DNA from: SKVR01 sp964410015
GTDB lineage: Bacteria; Bacteroidota; Bacteroidia; Bacteroidales; UBA7960
Direction of reading: 5' to 3'
NCBI GenBank assembly: GCA_964410015.1
Contig: CAYPFV010000042.1
Coordinates: 1-19,738 of the forward strand
DNA length: 19,738 nt
This document shows, in pieces, positions 1 through 8,178 of this stretch. Below the pieces are notes generated by a model that was not told the origin of the DNA, made no database searches, and worked only from the letters and a program-made list of their open reading frames with translations. The translations under genes and the position numbers were made by a program. The stretch's first letter is position 1; each line of letters starts with the position of its first letter.

Positions 1-1
1 A

Positions 2-94
2 CCGAGCCATGACAAAGTTTTTGACACACACGCACATGATTATAATGCGCGGCATTTAAAGCATGCAGTAAGACTGTTGGCGAGCTCCATCTGA
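2..94 (+). CDS. C-terminal end of an unrecognised protein (partial)
   Basis: An open frame runs in from the left edge and stops at TGA 92-94, giving 30 residues that begin PSHDKVFDTHAHDYN and end RLLASSI. The piece is rich in His and Asp, and its last part (from about ARHLKHAV onward) should form an amphipathic helix. It looks like real coding sequence because the neighbouring frames close early and the composition is protein-like. The His/Asp-rich stretch before a closing helix recalls the end of some metallohydrolases, but the fragment is too short to name a family. It converges on the minus-strand lipoprotein gene ending at 184. Confidence 0.5.
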   Translation, partial: PSHDKVFDTHAHDYNARHLKHAVRLLASSI

Positions 95-183
95 CCTATT
101 TAATCAAATTATAAACAGATGAAACCTCTATTTACGGTTTGTTACATCATTGTTTTTATGTTTAATAACACATTGAAGTTTCA

Positions 184-561
184 TCAGGGTTCAAAAGGGT
201 AATAAATACATTTGACCAGGAATGTCCCATCAGGATATGAATTTTTCTCTACATACAATCTCTCTTCTGAGAGATCAATTACAAACCACAATTCCTGCGC
301 TTGTTCCAGAAAAATAGTCCGGTCGTTTCTGAGGCTCCAGAAATCAGTCTTTGAAGGTCCGATTTCCACATAACCTTCTTGATAAAAAATGGTAGGTGCA
401 TCAAGATCAATGTTTCCTGCACCGGGTTCAACCACCTGGGGTATTCCCCAGGATGTAGAAACCAGCAAATCTATATCAATAGCGGAATCTTCCTTCTGAT
501 CGCAGCGACAAAGTGCAACAAAAAAGAACATCAAAAGTATTTTCAGATAACGATTATTCAT
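184..561 (-). CDS. Small lipocalin-like lipoprotein at the end of the pilus-like operon
   Basis: This 125-aa protein has a hydrophobic N-terminus (residues 7-17) followed by Cys18 and Cys20 in the run ALCRCDQ. This is an imperfect lipobox, but such signals are common in Bacteroidota lipoproteins. The mature part starts with acidic linker residues and then LLVSTSWGIP, like the opening strand of small lipocalin-like domains (LL...TW). Alternating beta-strand patterns follow, ending at a Pro-rich C-terminus. It starts only 26 bases after the stop of the large barrel-OmpA gene on the same strand, so it is very probably the last gene of that operon. An accessory or assembly lipoprotein for the fibre/barrel system is an inference; the exact family is not recognised. 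Confidence 0.7.
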   Translation of the reverse strand: MNNRYLKILLMFFFVALCRCDQKEDSAIDIDLLVSTSWGIPQVVEPGAGNIDLDAPTIFYQEGYVEIGPSKTDFWSLRNDRTIFLEQAQELWFVIDLSEERLYVEKNSYPDGTFLVKCIYYPFEP

Positions 562-587
562 GCTAAAAGGGTATGATGCTTTGCTTG

Positions 588-3500
588 CTACCGGTCGATA
601 ATGATGATTTCCACACGCCGGTTTCTGCTTCTGTTATTTTCATTGTTATTGGGTGCAATGGGTTGCGAATCACCTAGTCCTGCAACCTCAATATTGCTAA
701 ATCCGTTTTCGATCATATAATTTCTTACTGCCGATGCTCTTTCCTCTGAGAGTTGGTTGTTTTCCAGGTGCTCAAGCGGATCAGCATGTCCTTCTATACG
801 TATACGTACATTGGGATTTTGTTTAAGTTGTTCAATAACACGATCGAGTTCGGGCAAAGCTTCAGTGGGTATTTCACTGCTTCTCATATCAAACAAGAGG
901 TTGTTGAGTTGGAACCTGGCACCCACTGTTATTCTTTCGAGCAGCACATCTCTTTCTACATCTTGTATGGTAAGAAACTGATCGAGGATTAGACTTTGAG
1001 AATTCATCCAGTATCCGTTGGCCGAAACGATCAATACATATTCTTCGCCGGTTGAGAAGCTAGTACTGTATCTGCCTGTTGAACGATCACTAACCGTGCT
1101 GGCAATAACACTTCCTGTTTCGGTATCAATCACCTCAACATTGGCCCTTACAGGTTGCAGGGAGGATGCATCTCTTACCAGTCCAGAAAGGTTGGTTCGC
1201 CCCATCCGTCTTATTTCTGAAGGAGTTTCGGTAACCTCTGGCGGGGCAAACTCGATGCTTCTCCTTATTTCATCAAATACGAAAGTAACTTCAAACTGTT
1301 TGAATCCATTGAGGTCAGCACGAAAGTTATTCTGACGAAGTTCGAAATGCTCCTGGAAAATATTATTTACAGAAACGATATAACTATCGATACTTGGTAC
1401 ATACATTTCAAAATTTCCATTCTCATCGGTGAGCGTTGAAACCGTTCTACCCTGGCTGTCTTCTGCAGTTATTTTTATATTGCCAATTTCAATGCGCCCC
1501 AGATTAGATAATTTGCTGCGATTCATCACGATTTTGCCAAATATCCTGTTTCTTTCCAGATAGGGAATAAACTCTGTCTTATCCTCATCTACATTGATAA
1601 TAAATTCATTTTGATCAGGGAAAAATTTATCTTGTTCTTTTCCTATATTTTTCAATTCAATACGGTAAAGTCCCTTTGTAAGGTTTTCATAGGTAACTTC
1701 TCCATTCATACTTGTAAGAAGTTGTGTAGAAACCATCTTACCCGAATAATTATAATCCACATCAAAATCTTCATATTCAAAAGGTTCGAGGCTGCTAATG
1801 CTCACCAGAATATCTTTTACACCCGGTTCATTAAAATCTCTTCTGAGGTTTCCATTTTGATCTTTAAATAAATTGATGGTAAGGTCATAATATTTAACAC
1901 GGGGCTGATTCCAGTTAAATTCTTTCACCAGTCTTACTTCAAAATAATTGTTGGAATAAGAATAACGTTCGTCTGTAAGCTGGTCTGTAGTCAATTGATA
2001 GGAAAAGGTATTGAGCAAATGGATTGTAAAATCATTTTTAAGAAAAATATCGAGTTGATTATTGATATTAAATCGGCTGGTTCGGAAACCAAAATCGTAA
2101 AGCAATCCTACACGCGAATTTAGTTTGATAACGTCTTTGTAAACAAATCTTTCCAGGTATGGCATCAATCTTATGGAATGAGATGAAATATTGTAATAAA
2201 ACTGTGAAATTTCCTGATTAACGGAAAAAGGACCATAAAAATAATTGATAAAAGTACCCCAGAAATCTTTTCTGAGATTAACACTCATGTGAGCATTGAA
2301 AATTTCTTTGGGTCTGGATTGCAGATTAGTGGTGAAAAGATCTGATTGAGGTGTTGAAAAACGGGTAACAAAGGTGTACCCAAATGTGAGGTTTGGGCTA
2401 AAGTTCAACCCGTTTCCGTCATTGATTCTGCCACCAATATTCAATTTGGCAGCATTTGTAACGAATGAGTCGTCTTCCTCAAAAAGGAAAAAGATATTGG
2501 TCGCCTTTCTTTCGAAAACAGGACCGGCATAAATACTCAGGTTATTGTCCAGAATCCTTCTGAGGAGCAAATTAGATTGCAGGTGTTGGGTATATCTTTG
2601 ATCGTTAATACCCTGGTCTGATTCTACAAGTGGCCGGTAACTGTGATCATTCAGGTTGTATTCAATCTGGAATTCATCAGAGATAGGATGAAAGATTCTG
2701 CCGTTCAGACTGTGTCTTCCTGAATAATGTCCGTAGTAATTAGAAGAACCATACTGCTCCCGGAGTCTGATAACGGTATTGTTGATCTTACCGTAATACT
2801 CCAGGTTTAATCCATACCCCAACAGACTGTTGTTATTTTGGTTATAATTTACCTGGCTGATACCCGTATTGATTCGCAGTGTGTGGTTGGCGAATAACTT
2901 GAGAAAAGCACCTGCCCCGCCAACATGTGCTATGTTATCAAAAAAATCATTGCGGCTATGGGCATAAAAGGAGGAAAGGTGCCAGGGAGTAAAATTTTCC
3001 TCAATAGTAGCACCATAGCTGGTAATAGGTCTGAATAGATTCTGACTCCCCATCACCGATAATTTTAGAGCATCGGCAAACTTGTAAGAAAACATACCAC
3101 CTTTACCCCCTCCGAATTTAAGTTGTTGAAAAGAAACATCTCCGATGCTAGCATTCATTTCAGGAGTGTTGTATTCGATTCGTATGCGGGAATACCTCAA
3201 GAACTGGTCGGAAGGACCAGCGCCGTATCGATAGAAACCATAGTTAAGATCTCTGTTTTCGTTAAATAGTACATTTCCTCTCACACCACCGGCAAGGATA
3301 GCAGATTGATTACTGAGTAAATTCTGGGCTGCTATTTCGGTCACAAGCATCTTTTCTGATTCGGGAACAATATATTTGTAGGTATTGGAAAGTTTGTTGA
3401 ACCAGAAAGAAGTTGCAAACTCATAATCTTCTGTAAACCCCTCAAGGTCGGCACGATATAAACTGCCAGCGAATGTTATATCCTTTTCATTGAGTTGAAC

Positions 3501-4139
3501 CGGTATTGTTACCGTTGTATCCGATTTAGCATTTACCATTATATCCATGGCAAGCATATTTTCTTTTTCTCCCTGCAGCAGGATATTATTTGTACTTCTG
3601 AAATTGAGATAGACCAATTCATTAACATTTCCCCTGTTGGAAAGTAAGAATGAAAGCTCGGTATCACCAGTTTGCTGATCAAAAAAGGATACCCTTGTAA
3701 GAGGTTGAAAACGTAAATCAGACTTTTTGGGTATCTTAACAAAACAATAAGCGTTGGTATAGGTATCACCGTTTCTATCAGTAATGGCGGCAATTACAGA
3801 GTATCCGATTTCTCCTTCTACTTCTTTGGAAGGCGCTGCCCTTATGGGAATCAAAACAGAATCGGAAGGTTGAATATCATAAGACAAGGTTTCGGTATCC
3901 ATTACTGACCATCCGACCGGTACATTGATATCAACAAATACAGTTTCTTCTGCTTCGCCCATATTTCTGATTACCAATACATTAAAGAAGGATCTCCCGG
4001 ATTCTATGATTAGGTTTGTTTTGCGGAAAGAGGCATCAATAAAGGGAGCCTGCTGGTCAAAAGAATTCAGATTTTGGGTGAACGCCCCGACCACAGGAAA
4101 GAGAAATCCAAGAAGTAGAAAAAAACGTCGGATGATCAT
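588..4139 (-). CDS. Large usher-like outer-membrane protein with Ig-like, SdrB-like and C-terminal OmpA domains
   Basis: This protein is about 1183 aa from the ATG at 4139. A longer frame begins at 4184, but the 4139 start puts a classical signal peptide first (MIIRRFFLLLGFLF...GAFTQ) and clears the upstream gene by 19 bases. Rough domain order: signal peptide 1-22; two Ig-like NEW3/PapD-like domains about 25-250; a long region of alternating aromatic/polar strands about 260-745 that looks like a large outer-membrane beta-barrel; an SdrD-B-like Ca-type repeat near 750 (FKDQNGNLRRDFNEPGV); carboxypeptidase-regulatory-like Ig domains near 865-930 and 985-1050; and an OmpA peptidoglycan-binding domain about 1070-1183. 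The OmpA domain shows NNLLFDMRSSEI, IEGHAD, NNQLSEERASAVRNYM and NRRVEI. It probably sits in the outer membrane and anchors to peptidoglycan. With paired small secreted proteins upstream and a PapD-like chaperone nearby, an usher-like export role is plausible. A large OmpA-type structural porin is the alternative. Confidence 0.8.
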   Translation of the reverse strand: MIIRRFFLLLGFLFPVVGAFTQNLNSFDQQAPFIDASFRKTNLIIESGRSFFNVLVIRNMGEAEETVFVDINVPVGWSVMDTETLSYDIQPSDSVLIPIRAAPSKEVEGEIGYSVIAAITDRNGDTYTNAYCFVKIPKKSDLRFQPLTRVSFFDQQTGDTELSFLLSNRGNVNELVYLNFRSTNNILLQGEKENMLAMDIMVNAKSDTTVTIPVQLNEKDITFAGSLYRADLEGFTEDYEFATSFWFNKLSNTYKYIVPESEKMLVTEIAAQNLLSNQSAILAGGVRGNVLFNENRDLNYGFYRYGAGPSDQFLRYSRIRIEYNTPEMNASIGDVSFQQLKFGGGKGGMFSYKFADALKLSVMGSQNLFRPITSYGATIEENFTPWHLSSFYAHSRNDFFDNIAHVGGAGAFLKLFANHTLRINTGISQVNYNQNNNSLLGYGLNLEYYGKINNTVIRLREQYGSSNYYGHYSGRHSLNGRIFHPISDEFQIEYNLNDHSYRPLVESDQGINDQRYTQHLQSNLLLRRILDNNLSIYAGPVFERKATNIFFLFEEDDSFVTNAAKLNIGGRINDGNGLNFSPNLTFGYTFVTRFSTPQSDLFTTNLQSRPKEIFNAHMSVNLRKDFWGTFINYFYGPFSVNQEISQFYYNISSHSIRLMPYLERFVYKDVIKLNSRVGLLYDFGFRTSRFNINNQLDIFLKNDFTIHLLNTFSYQLTTDQLTDERYSYSNNYFEVRLVKEFNWNQPRVKYYDLTINLFKDQNGNLRRDFNEPGVKDILVSISSLEPFEYEDFDVDYNYSGKMVSTQLLTSMNGEVTYENLTKGLYRIELKNIGKEQDKFFPDQNEFIINVDEDKTEFIPYLERNRIFGKIVMNRSKLSNLGRIEIGNIKITAEDSQGRTVSTLTDENGNFEMYVPSIDSYIVSVNNIFQEHFELRQNNFRADLNGFKQFEVTFVFDEIRRSIEFAPPEVTETPSEIRRMGRTNLSGLVRDASSLQPVRANVEVIDTETGSVIASTVSDRSTGRYSTSFSTGEEYVLIVSANGYWMNSQSLILDQFLTIQDVERDVLLERITVGARFQLNNLLFDMRSSEIPTEALPELDRVIEQLKQNPNVRIRIEGHADPLEHLENNQLSEERASAVRNYMIENGFSNIEVAGLGDSQPIAPNNNENNRSRNRRVEIIIIDR

Positions 4140-4158
4140 GGTCTTAAAATGTTCACCA

Positions 4159-4695
4159 TTAAAGCTTGGAAAGCTTGAATTCAACGTCTACAAAATAATA
4201 ATCAGGTATTTCACCCAACAGAGGAGAATCCAATCCAATGCGGTAACTAATATAAAGTTTGTTATCTGAAAAATCTCCCTGGGGAGCACCCGAAACAAGG
4301 GTAATATAATTGTTTTCAAGATTTTGTGCGTTTGGCTCTACAAAAGCCCCCAAATCATTTTCTCCACCGGCATCATAAACTTGTACCTCAATAGTTTCCA
4401 ATGGCAAGGTATTTCCATAATCGCCATTTAAACGTGTTGAATTGGCTTTAAACTCAAGTTTCCATTCCGCTTCATCATCGGTGTCGTCAGTAAAAGTGAT
4501 GGCAATACGTGTCCAGTTTTCAAAACTTATACCTTCCTTATATTTTTCGAGTGAATTAAAATTCATTTGCACATATCCACCACTTTCTACCAAAATATGA
4601 GAATAAGGATTTTGCGCTTCGCTTTTTTGGTTCAACAGAACCAGGCATGCAAAACAAAAAACAGACAGCGATCGGTTGTAAAAGAATCTTATCAT
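4159..4695 (-). CDS. Secreted pilin-like protein, minor/tip subunit candidate (paralogue of 4835-5443)
   Basis: This protein is 178 aa from the ATG at 4695. A longer in-frame start at 4773 would translate the hairpin at 4736-4758 and place 26 non-signal residues before the signal peptide, so I reject it. Residues 1-28 form a signal peptide ending KSEAQ. The mature protein is beta-rich and acidic. Residues 36-56 carry SGGYVQMNFNSLEKYKEGI, which matches the block SGGNIEFNFNTLEEYENGI of the upstream protein, and the C-terminal strand PDYYFVDVEFKL resembles that protein's ADRYATNVFLIL. It lacks about 12-15 residues found before the motif in the paralogue. If the N-terminal segment is a donor strand, this one could be a tip or initiator subunit. 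It is the second gene of the operon, 19 bases before the barrel gene. No named family is recognised. Confidence 0.75.
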   Translation of the reverse strand: MIRFFYNRSLSVFCFACLVLLNQKSEAQNPYSHILVESGGYVQMNFNSLEKYKEGISFENWTRIAITFTDDTDDEAEWKLEFKANSTRLNGDYGNTLPLETIEVQVYDAGGENDLGAFVEPNAQNLENNYITLVSGAPQGDFSDNKLYISYRIGLDSPLLGEIPDYYFVDVEFKLSKL

Positions 4696-4735
4696 TATAT
4701 TTTTCACAAAATACAAGACACCTAATAAATGTATA

Positions 4736-4758
4736 AATTCCCGGTTTTGCCGGGAATT
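4736..4758 (-). terminator. Intercistronic hairpin between the two pilin-like genes
   Basis: AATTCCCGG at 4736-4744 pairs perfectly with CCGGGAATT at 4750-4758 across a 5-base loop. Read on the minus strand, the stem is followed by TTTATAC, a short and imperfect T-run. It lies 76 bases after the stop of the 202-aa gene and before the next start. This fits a partial terminator or an mRNA-stabilising hairpin that would make the first subunit transcript more abundant than the downstream genes. The structure is seen directly; its function is inferred. Confidence 0.6.
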
Positions 4759-4834
4759 AAAGAATAACTGCAATCAGAAAGATTTATTATGAATCCAGCG
4801 GCAGTTTGTATCTATCTAATGCAGAGAATCCTTA

Positions 4835-5443
4835 TCAGGGATTTACGGGTTGCAAAATCAGAAATACATTGGTGGCATATCGGTCTGCTGCAATCCCCTG
4901 GGACAATATACTTCCTCCATTCATTGTTCCTTCTCCGGTTCCACAGCGCCAGTGAATGGTAAAAGCATTTTCATTGATATCTCCGGCATTGGGATTGGTT
5001 CCGTCATATCCCACCAAAACAGTACTTGCAGTGTTATCTAAAGGAACCGGATCATCACCGTCACTACTGGAAAAATTAAAATCTTCGGATCCTACATCAC
5101 TGGTAATGTGATATCCTATGTTATCAAGTTCCATGGTATTAGATCCGGTAGCATCGTCTGTACCAATTAATTCGGCATTCTCTGAATACATGATTACTTC
5201 CCAGTTAACCGAGGAAGCAACATTAAACTTTGTTTGATAGGCAGCACTGGTAAATATGCCATTCTCATACTCTTCAAGAGTATTGAAATTAAATTCAATA
5301 TTGCCTCCGGAGGTAACATTCAGACGAAGGATTGAATTCAATGTCACCGCTACAGGGATTACTGCCCTGTCGTCAATTCCCTGTGCAAATGAATTGACGG
5401 ATAAAACCGTTGAGACAAGAACTAAAAGAAGTAATTTTTTCAT
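4835..5443 (-). CDS. Secreted pilin-like protein, major subunit candidate
   Basis: This 202-aa protein has a clean signal peptide (MKKLLLLVLV...NSFAQ, cleaved near residue 21). The mature N-terminus DDRAVIPVAVTLNSILRLNV is an alternating-hydrophobic segment. It is followed by SGGNIEFNFNTLEEYENGI (44-62), shared with the downstream 178-aa protein. The rest is beta-rich, acidic and Gly/Asn/Ser-rich, with a single Cys in HWRCGTG (167), and closes with ADRYATNVFLILQP. That ending resembles the terminal strand of pilin and spore-coat-U-like subunits (G-x-Y-x-x-x-V-x-L-x-L). It is the first gene of the operon and is preceded by a promoter-like motif. It is separated from the rest by a hairpin, the usual arrangement for an abundant structural subunit. 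No established family is recognised, so the pilin-like label rests on layout and strand pattern. Confidence 0.75.
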   Translation of the reverse strand: MKKLLLLVLVSTVLSVNSFAQGIDDRAVIPVAVTLNSILRLNVTSGGNIEFNFNTLEEYENGIFTSAAYQTKFNVASSVNWEVIMYSENAELIGTDDATGSNTMELDNIGYHITSDVGSEDFNFSSSDGDDPVPLDNTASTVLVGYDGTNPNAGDINENAFTIHWRCGTGEGTMNGGSILSQGIAADRYATNVFLILQPVNP

Positions 5444-5611
5444 TGATGTAAATTTTATTATTAAAAATGGCAGATGATGAAGTATCCATAAATGATTTGA
5501 TGGTTGAATACCACTATTCTGAATATGTCATCTGATTCGCAGAGGTTAGTAAAATAAAAAAGGTTGCTGATTAAAAAACGTTCTCAAAAAAACAATACTA
5601 ATTTGATTATT

Positions 5612-5619
5612 CAAATATA
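5612..5619 (-). promoter_or_regulatory. Candidate -7 element of the pilin-like operon
   Basis: The minus strand reads TATATTTG here, matching the Bacteroidota -7 consensus TAnnTTTG. I do not see a good -33 TTG at the expected distance. Initiation here would give a leader of about 160 bases before the ATG at 5443. It lies between the hairpin after the phosphatase gene and the first subunit gene, where an operon promoter is expected. Confidence 0.35.
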
Positions 5620-5647
5620 CGGAAAATTGGAAAACATGTTATGAATC

Positions 5648-5672
5648 CCTGTTTTTTTCGTAAAAAAACAGG
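5648..5672 (-). terminator. Hairpin downstream of the phosphatase gene
   Basis: CCTGTTTTTTT at 5648-5658 and AAAAAAACAGG at 5662-5672 form a perfect 11-bp inverted repeat around a 3-base loop, 38 bases beyond the stop of the SpoIIE-type gene. The stem is mostly A:T pairs and is not followed by a T-run, so it is not a classical intrinsic terminator. Its place between two same-strand transcription units still suggests a transcript-end or processing role. Confidence 0.5.
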
Positions 5673-5709
5673 TGATTTTACGCAGAAAAAAGGTTCAGCA
5701 ATGAAAATA

Positions 5710-7665
5710 TCAGCTCAATTTGAAGCCAATAACCAAAACATCATCTATTTGATCTTCATCCCCCTTCCAGTGGGCAAATTCTTTTTCAAGGATCATTTTT
5801 TGTTCAACCATAGGTTTAGCATGAATTTTTTGTATCAACCTTTGGAAATTTCGCAACAGGAATTTTCTTCCTTTTTCACCACCAAACTGATCTGTAAAAC
5901 CATCGGTAAGAATATAAAATGCAGTAGGTTGTTCAAAGTTAATTCTGTGGGAAGCAAAAGTACGATGTTTTTCTTTTTGAATACCTCCAATAGAAAACCG
6001 ATCACCTTTGATAACAGATACTTTATCGTTTTGCACATAAATCAACGGGTTGTTAGCACCCGAAAAATCCAGGGTTTTGGTTGCAGGATTGATTACACAC
6101 AAGGAAATATCCATTCCATCCTGGTTGGTTCCTTCATCTTGTTTTAGAATTTTACGCACACCCTGGTGCATTTTTGAAAGAATTCTGTCGGGGTGAGTAG
6201 TACCGGTTTGGGTAATGGAATCTAACAGGTTGTATCCGATCATCGACATAAATGCGCCGGGTACTCCATGTCCGGTGCAATCTACAGCAGACACGAGAAA
6301 TTTTTCGCCTTGAATTTCGAGTGCAGACCCATTATTACTGAAACCATTGAATCCCCCTTCGTGATTCTGCAAAACAAGGGTAGATTTTTTCTCGGCAAAG
6401 TTTCCTGAATCTCTGAACCAGTAAAAATCACCACTTACCATATCAACAGGTTTAAAAAAGATAAATGAATCTTTGATAAAATGATTGATATTTTCCAGTG
6501 GGGGAAATAAGGCTCTTTGAATTTCCCTGGCATAGCTGATACTTTGAGTGATCCTGTAGTTTTGATCCTCAATTTTAACAAAAGCTTCTCTAAGTTTTTC
6601 GCTTGTAAGTTGTATTTGTTTGTTTTTCGTTTCCAGTTCAATATTGGCTTTTAAACGTGCTCTGTTGCTTCTGTACATAATAATAACCAATATAAGAACC
6701 AAAACAAGACCAATTAAAACAGAGTAGATAACAAGTTGCTGAAAATTTTGCACTGCACGCTGCCGTTCAATTTCTGTTTCCTGCAATTGTCGGTCGGCTT
6801 CGAGTTTTTGAATATTGATAGATTGCAAACTATCTCTTTGACGGGCAATGGTAAGCGAATCTTCTTTAGATTTTACCACCAGGGATATTGAATCTTGTTT
6901 TTCCTGAAAGATCATTTTATCCAGTTGTACTTCAAGTTCTCTTGCTCTTGCTTCTGCTTTCAGGCGAAGTGCTTCCACCTGACTTTGCTCCTGGCGTTGT
7001 TGCATTTCCCCCACAATTGACTGCCGGCTTTGAAAATCCCGACTATCGCTGTATTTCCTTTCGAATTCTTCTGATTGAGCAACATTTCCAATTTGATTAT
7101 AATTCTCAGAGAGTTGTTTGTAGATATTTGGTACAACAGACTCATAGTCATTACTTTGTGCAATATCGAGTGCTTCTTCCAGAAGGCTAATGGCTTCGCG
7201 TTGATCGTTCTTTAAACTCTTTACGTAGGCCAAATCTACTATACCAGAAGAAATACCACGAGGATTTCTAATCTGCCGCTGTATTTCAAGGTTCTTGGCA
7301 AAGGCAGTTTCAGCACCATCGAGGTCCTCTAAATCAAGATAAATCAATCCAACATTGCTATAAATAACGCGCAGATTTTCCCAATCCTCAATAAGTTCAT
7401 AGTATTCGGCGGCACGCATAAAATATTTGGCAGCCTGTTTTTCCTTTCCATTCTCCCAATATAAATACCCGGTCTGATTCAGATAAGCAATGGCAGTTTC
7501 GAATTCCTGTCGGTTGGTATAGTACTGAATAAGCTCTTCGTTGGTCTCAATCTTTTCACGAATGCGCGGACTTAGATCATCATTTTGAAAAGCAACAAAC
7601 AAAAATGAAAAAGCTACCAATGCAAGCATCTCAGGAAAAAGAAATTTTCTTTTTATCCGCATCAT
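5710..7665 (-). CDS. TPR-transmembrane-SpoIIE/PP2C-type serine phosphatase
   Basis: This protein is 651 aa from ATG 7665 (7662 is equally possible). An in-frame start at 7743 adds 26 residues ahead of the hydrophobic N-terminus and is less likely. Rough order: N-terminal hydrophobic segment 10-25; tetratricopeptide repeats about 35-225, including VGLIYLDLEDLDGAETAF; a long coiled coil about 230-310; one membrane helix 311-330 (VIYSVLIGLVLVLILVIIMY); a second short coiled coil; and a SpoIIE-like PP2C phosphatase domain about 390-651. Metal-binding motifs are visible: GDFYWF near 411, VDCTGHGVPGAFMSM near 459-473, a Gly-Ala-Asn-Asn-Pro block, ILTDGFTDQFGG and a closing DQIDDVLVIGF. It should sense through the periplasmic TPRs and dephosphorylate a cytoplasmic protein. 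It lies between the chaperone pair and the pilin-like operon, which hints at a regulatory link, but such phosphatases are numerous in Bacteroidota. Confidence 0.88.
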   Translation of the reverse strand: MMRIKRKFLFPEMLALVAFSFLFVAFQNDDLSPRIREKIETNEELIQYYTNRQEFETAIAYLNQTGYLYWENGKEKQAAKYFMRAAEYYELIEDWENLRVIYSNVGLIYLDLEDLDGAETAFAKNLEIQRQIRNPRGISSGIVDLAYVKSLKNDQREAISLLEEALDIAQSNDYESVVPNIYKQLSENYNQIGNVAQSEEFERKYSDSRDFQSRQSIVGEMQQRQEQSQVEALRLKAEARARELEVQLDKMIFQEKQDSISLVVKSKEDSLTIARQRDSLQSINIQKLEADRQLQETEIERQRAVQNFQQLVIYSVLIGLVLVLILVIIMYRSNRARLKANIELETKNKQIQLTSEKLREAFVKIEDQNYRITQSISYAREIQRALFPPLENINHFIKDSFIFFKPVDMVSGDFYWFRDSGNFAEKKSTLVLQNHEGGFNGFSNNGSALEIQGEKFLVSAVDCTGHGVPGAFMSMIGYNLLDSITQTGTTHPDRILSKMHQGVRKILKQDEGTNQDGMDISLCVINPATKTLDFSGANNPLIYVQNDKVSVIKGDRFSIGGIQKEKHRTFASHRINFEQPTAFYILTDGFTDQFGGEKGRKFLLRNFQRLIQKIHAKPMVEQKMILEKEFAHWKGDEDQIDDVLVIGFKLS

Positions 7666-7982
7666 TACGAACAACCCTTCCGAAGGCAAAATACCTTGAA
7701 AACGATAACAGATAAGCTGTTTTTTGTTATTGCAGATACTCAAGATGAAGGTAATTAAGTTTTTAACTTAGGATAAAAGACTGATTTTGTTTTGAATTGC
7801 TATACGCAAAATAAATACACTTTATGATCAGTTTATATTAGAACATGTTAAAAAAACACTGCTGAAAAACAAATCATCCAATACTTATCTAATTTTGCAA
7901 TAAACAAATTTACAATTAAATTTCAGACAATTGGTGGTTTTATGATAATAGTTAACAGAATAAGGTATATAATCAAGTTGTT

Positions 7983-8012
7983 TTTGATAAACCATATTTT
8001 TATCTAATTTTG
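7983..8012 (+). promoter_or_regulatory. Candidate promoter for the chaperone-MORN operon
   Basis: TTTG at 7983-7986 and TAATTTTG at 8005-8012, separated by 18 bases, match the Bacteroidota -33/-7 pattern (TTTG ... TAnnTTTG). The start site would lie about 230 bases before the ATG at 8249, a long leader. In DNA this AT-rich, chance matches are common. Confidence 0.35.
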
Positions 8013-8162
8013 TTTCGATAAAATTGCATCATTAGCAGAAAACAAAAACATACATATTTATTAACTATAAATATTCGCACAAACAGTAACCTTAGAGTAC
8101 GCTCACTAAAAACAGATGCCAGTATCCAACCGATTTCATTTGTTATTGTTTATTGTATTGTG

Positions 8163-8178
8163 AAACAATCAATTGTTT
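8163..8178. repeat. Short inverted repeat upstream of the chaperone gene
   Basis: AAACAAT at 8163-8169 is mirrored by ATTGTTT at 8172-8178 across two bases. The copies sit in a run of related ATTGT words (about 8141-8160). This could be an operator in the leader of the chaperone transcript, or chance in AT-rich DNA. Confidence 0.3.

Noticed and set aside
118..185. GATGAAAC (118-125) and GTTTCATC (178-185) inverted repeat between convergent genes
   Set aside because: Eight bases separated by 52 with no T-run; too weak to call a terminator, and it overlaps the lipoprotein stop codon.
4140..4184. Upstream start of the barrel-OmpA protein (15 extra residues)
   Set aside because: It would overlap the preceding gene and put polar residues before a perfect signal peptide.
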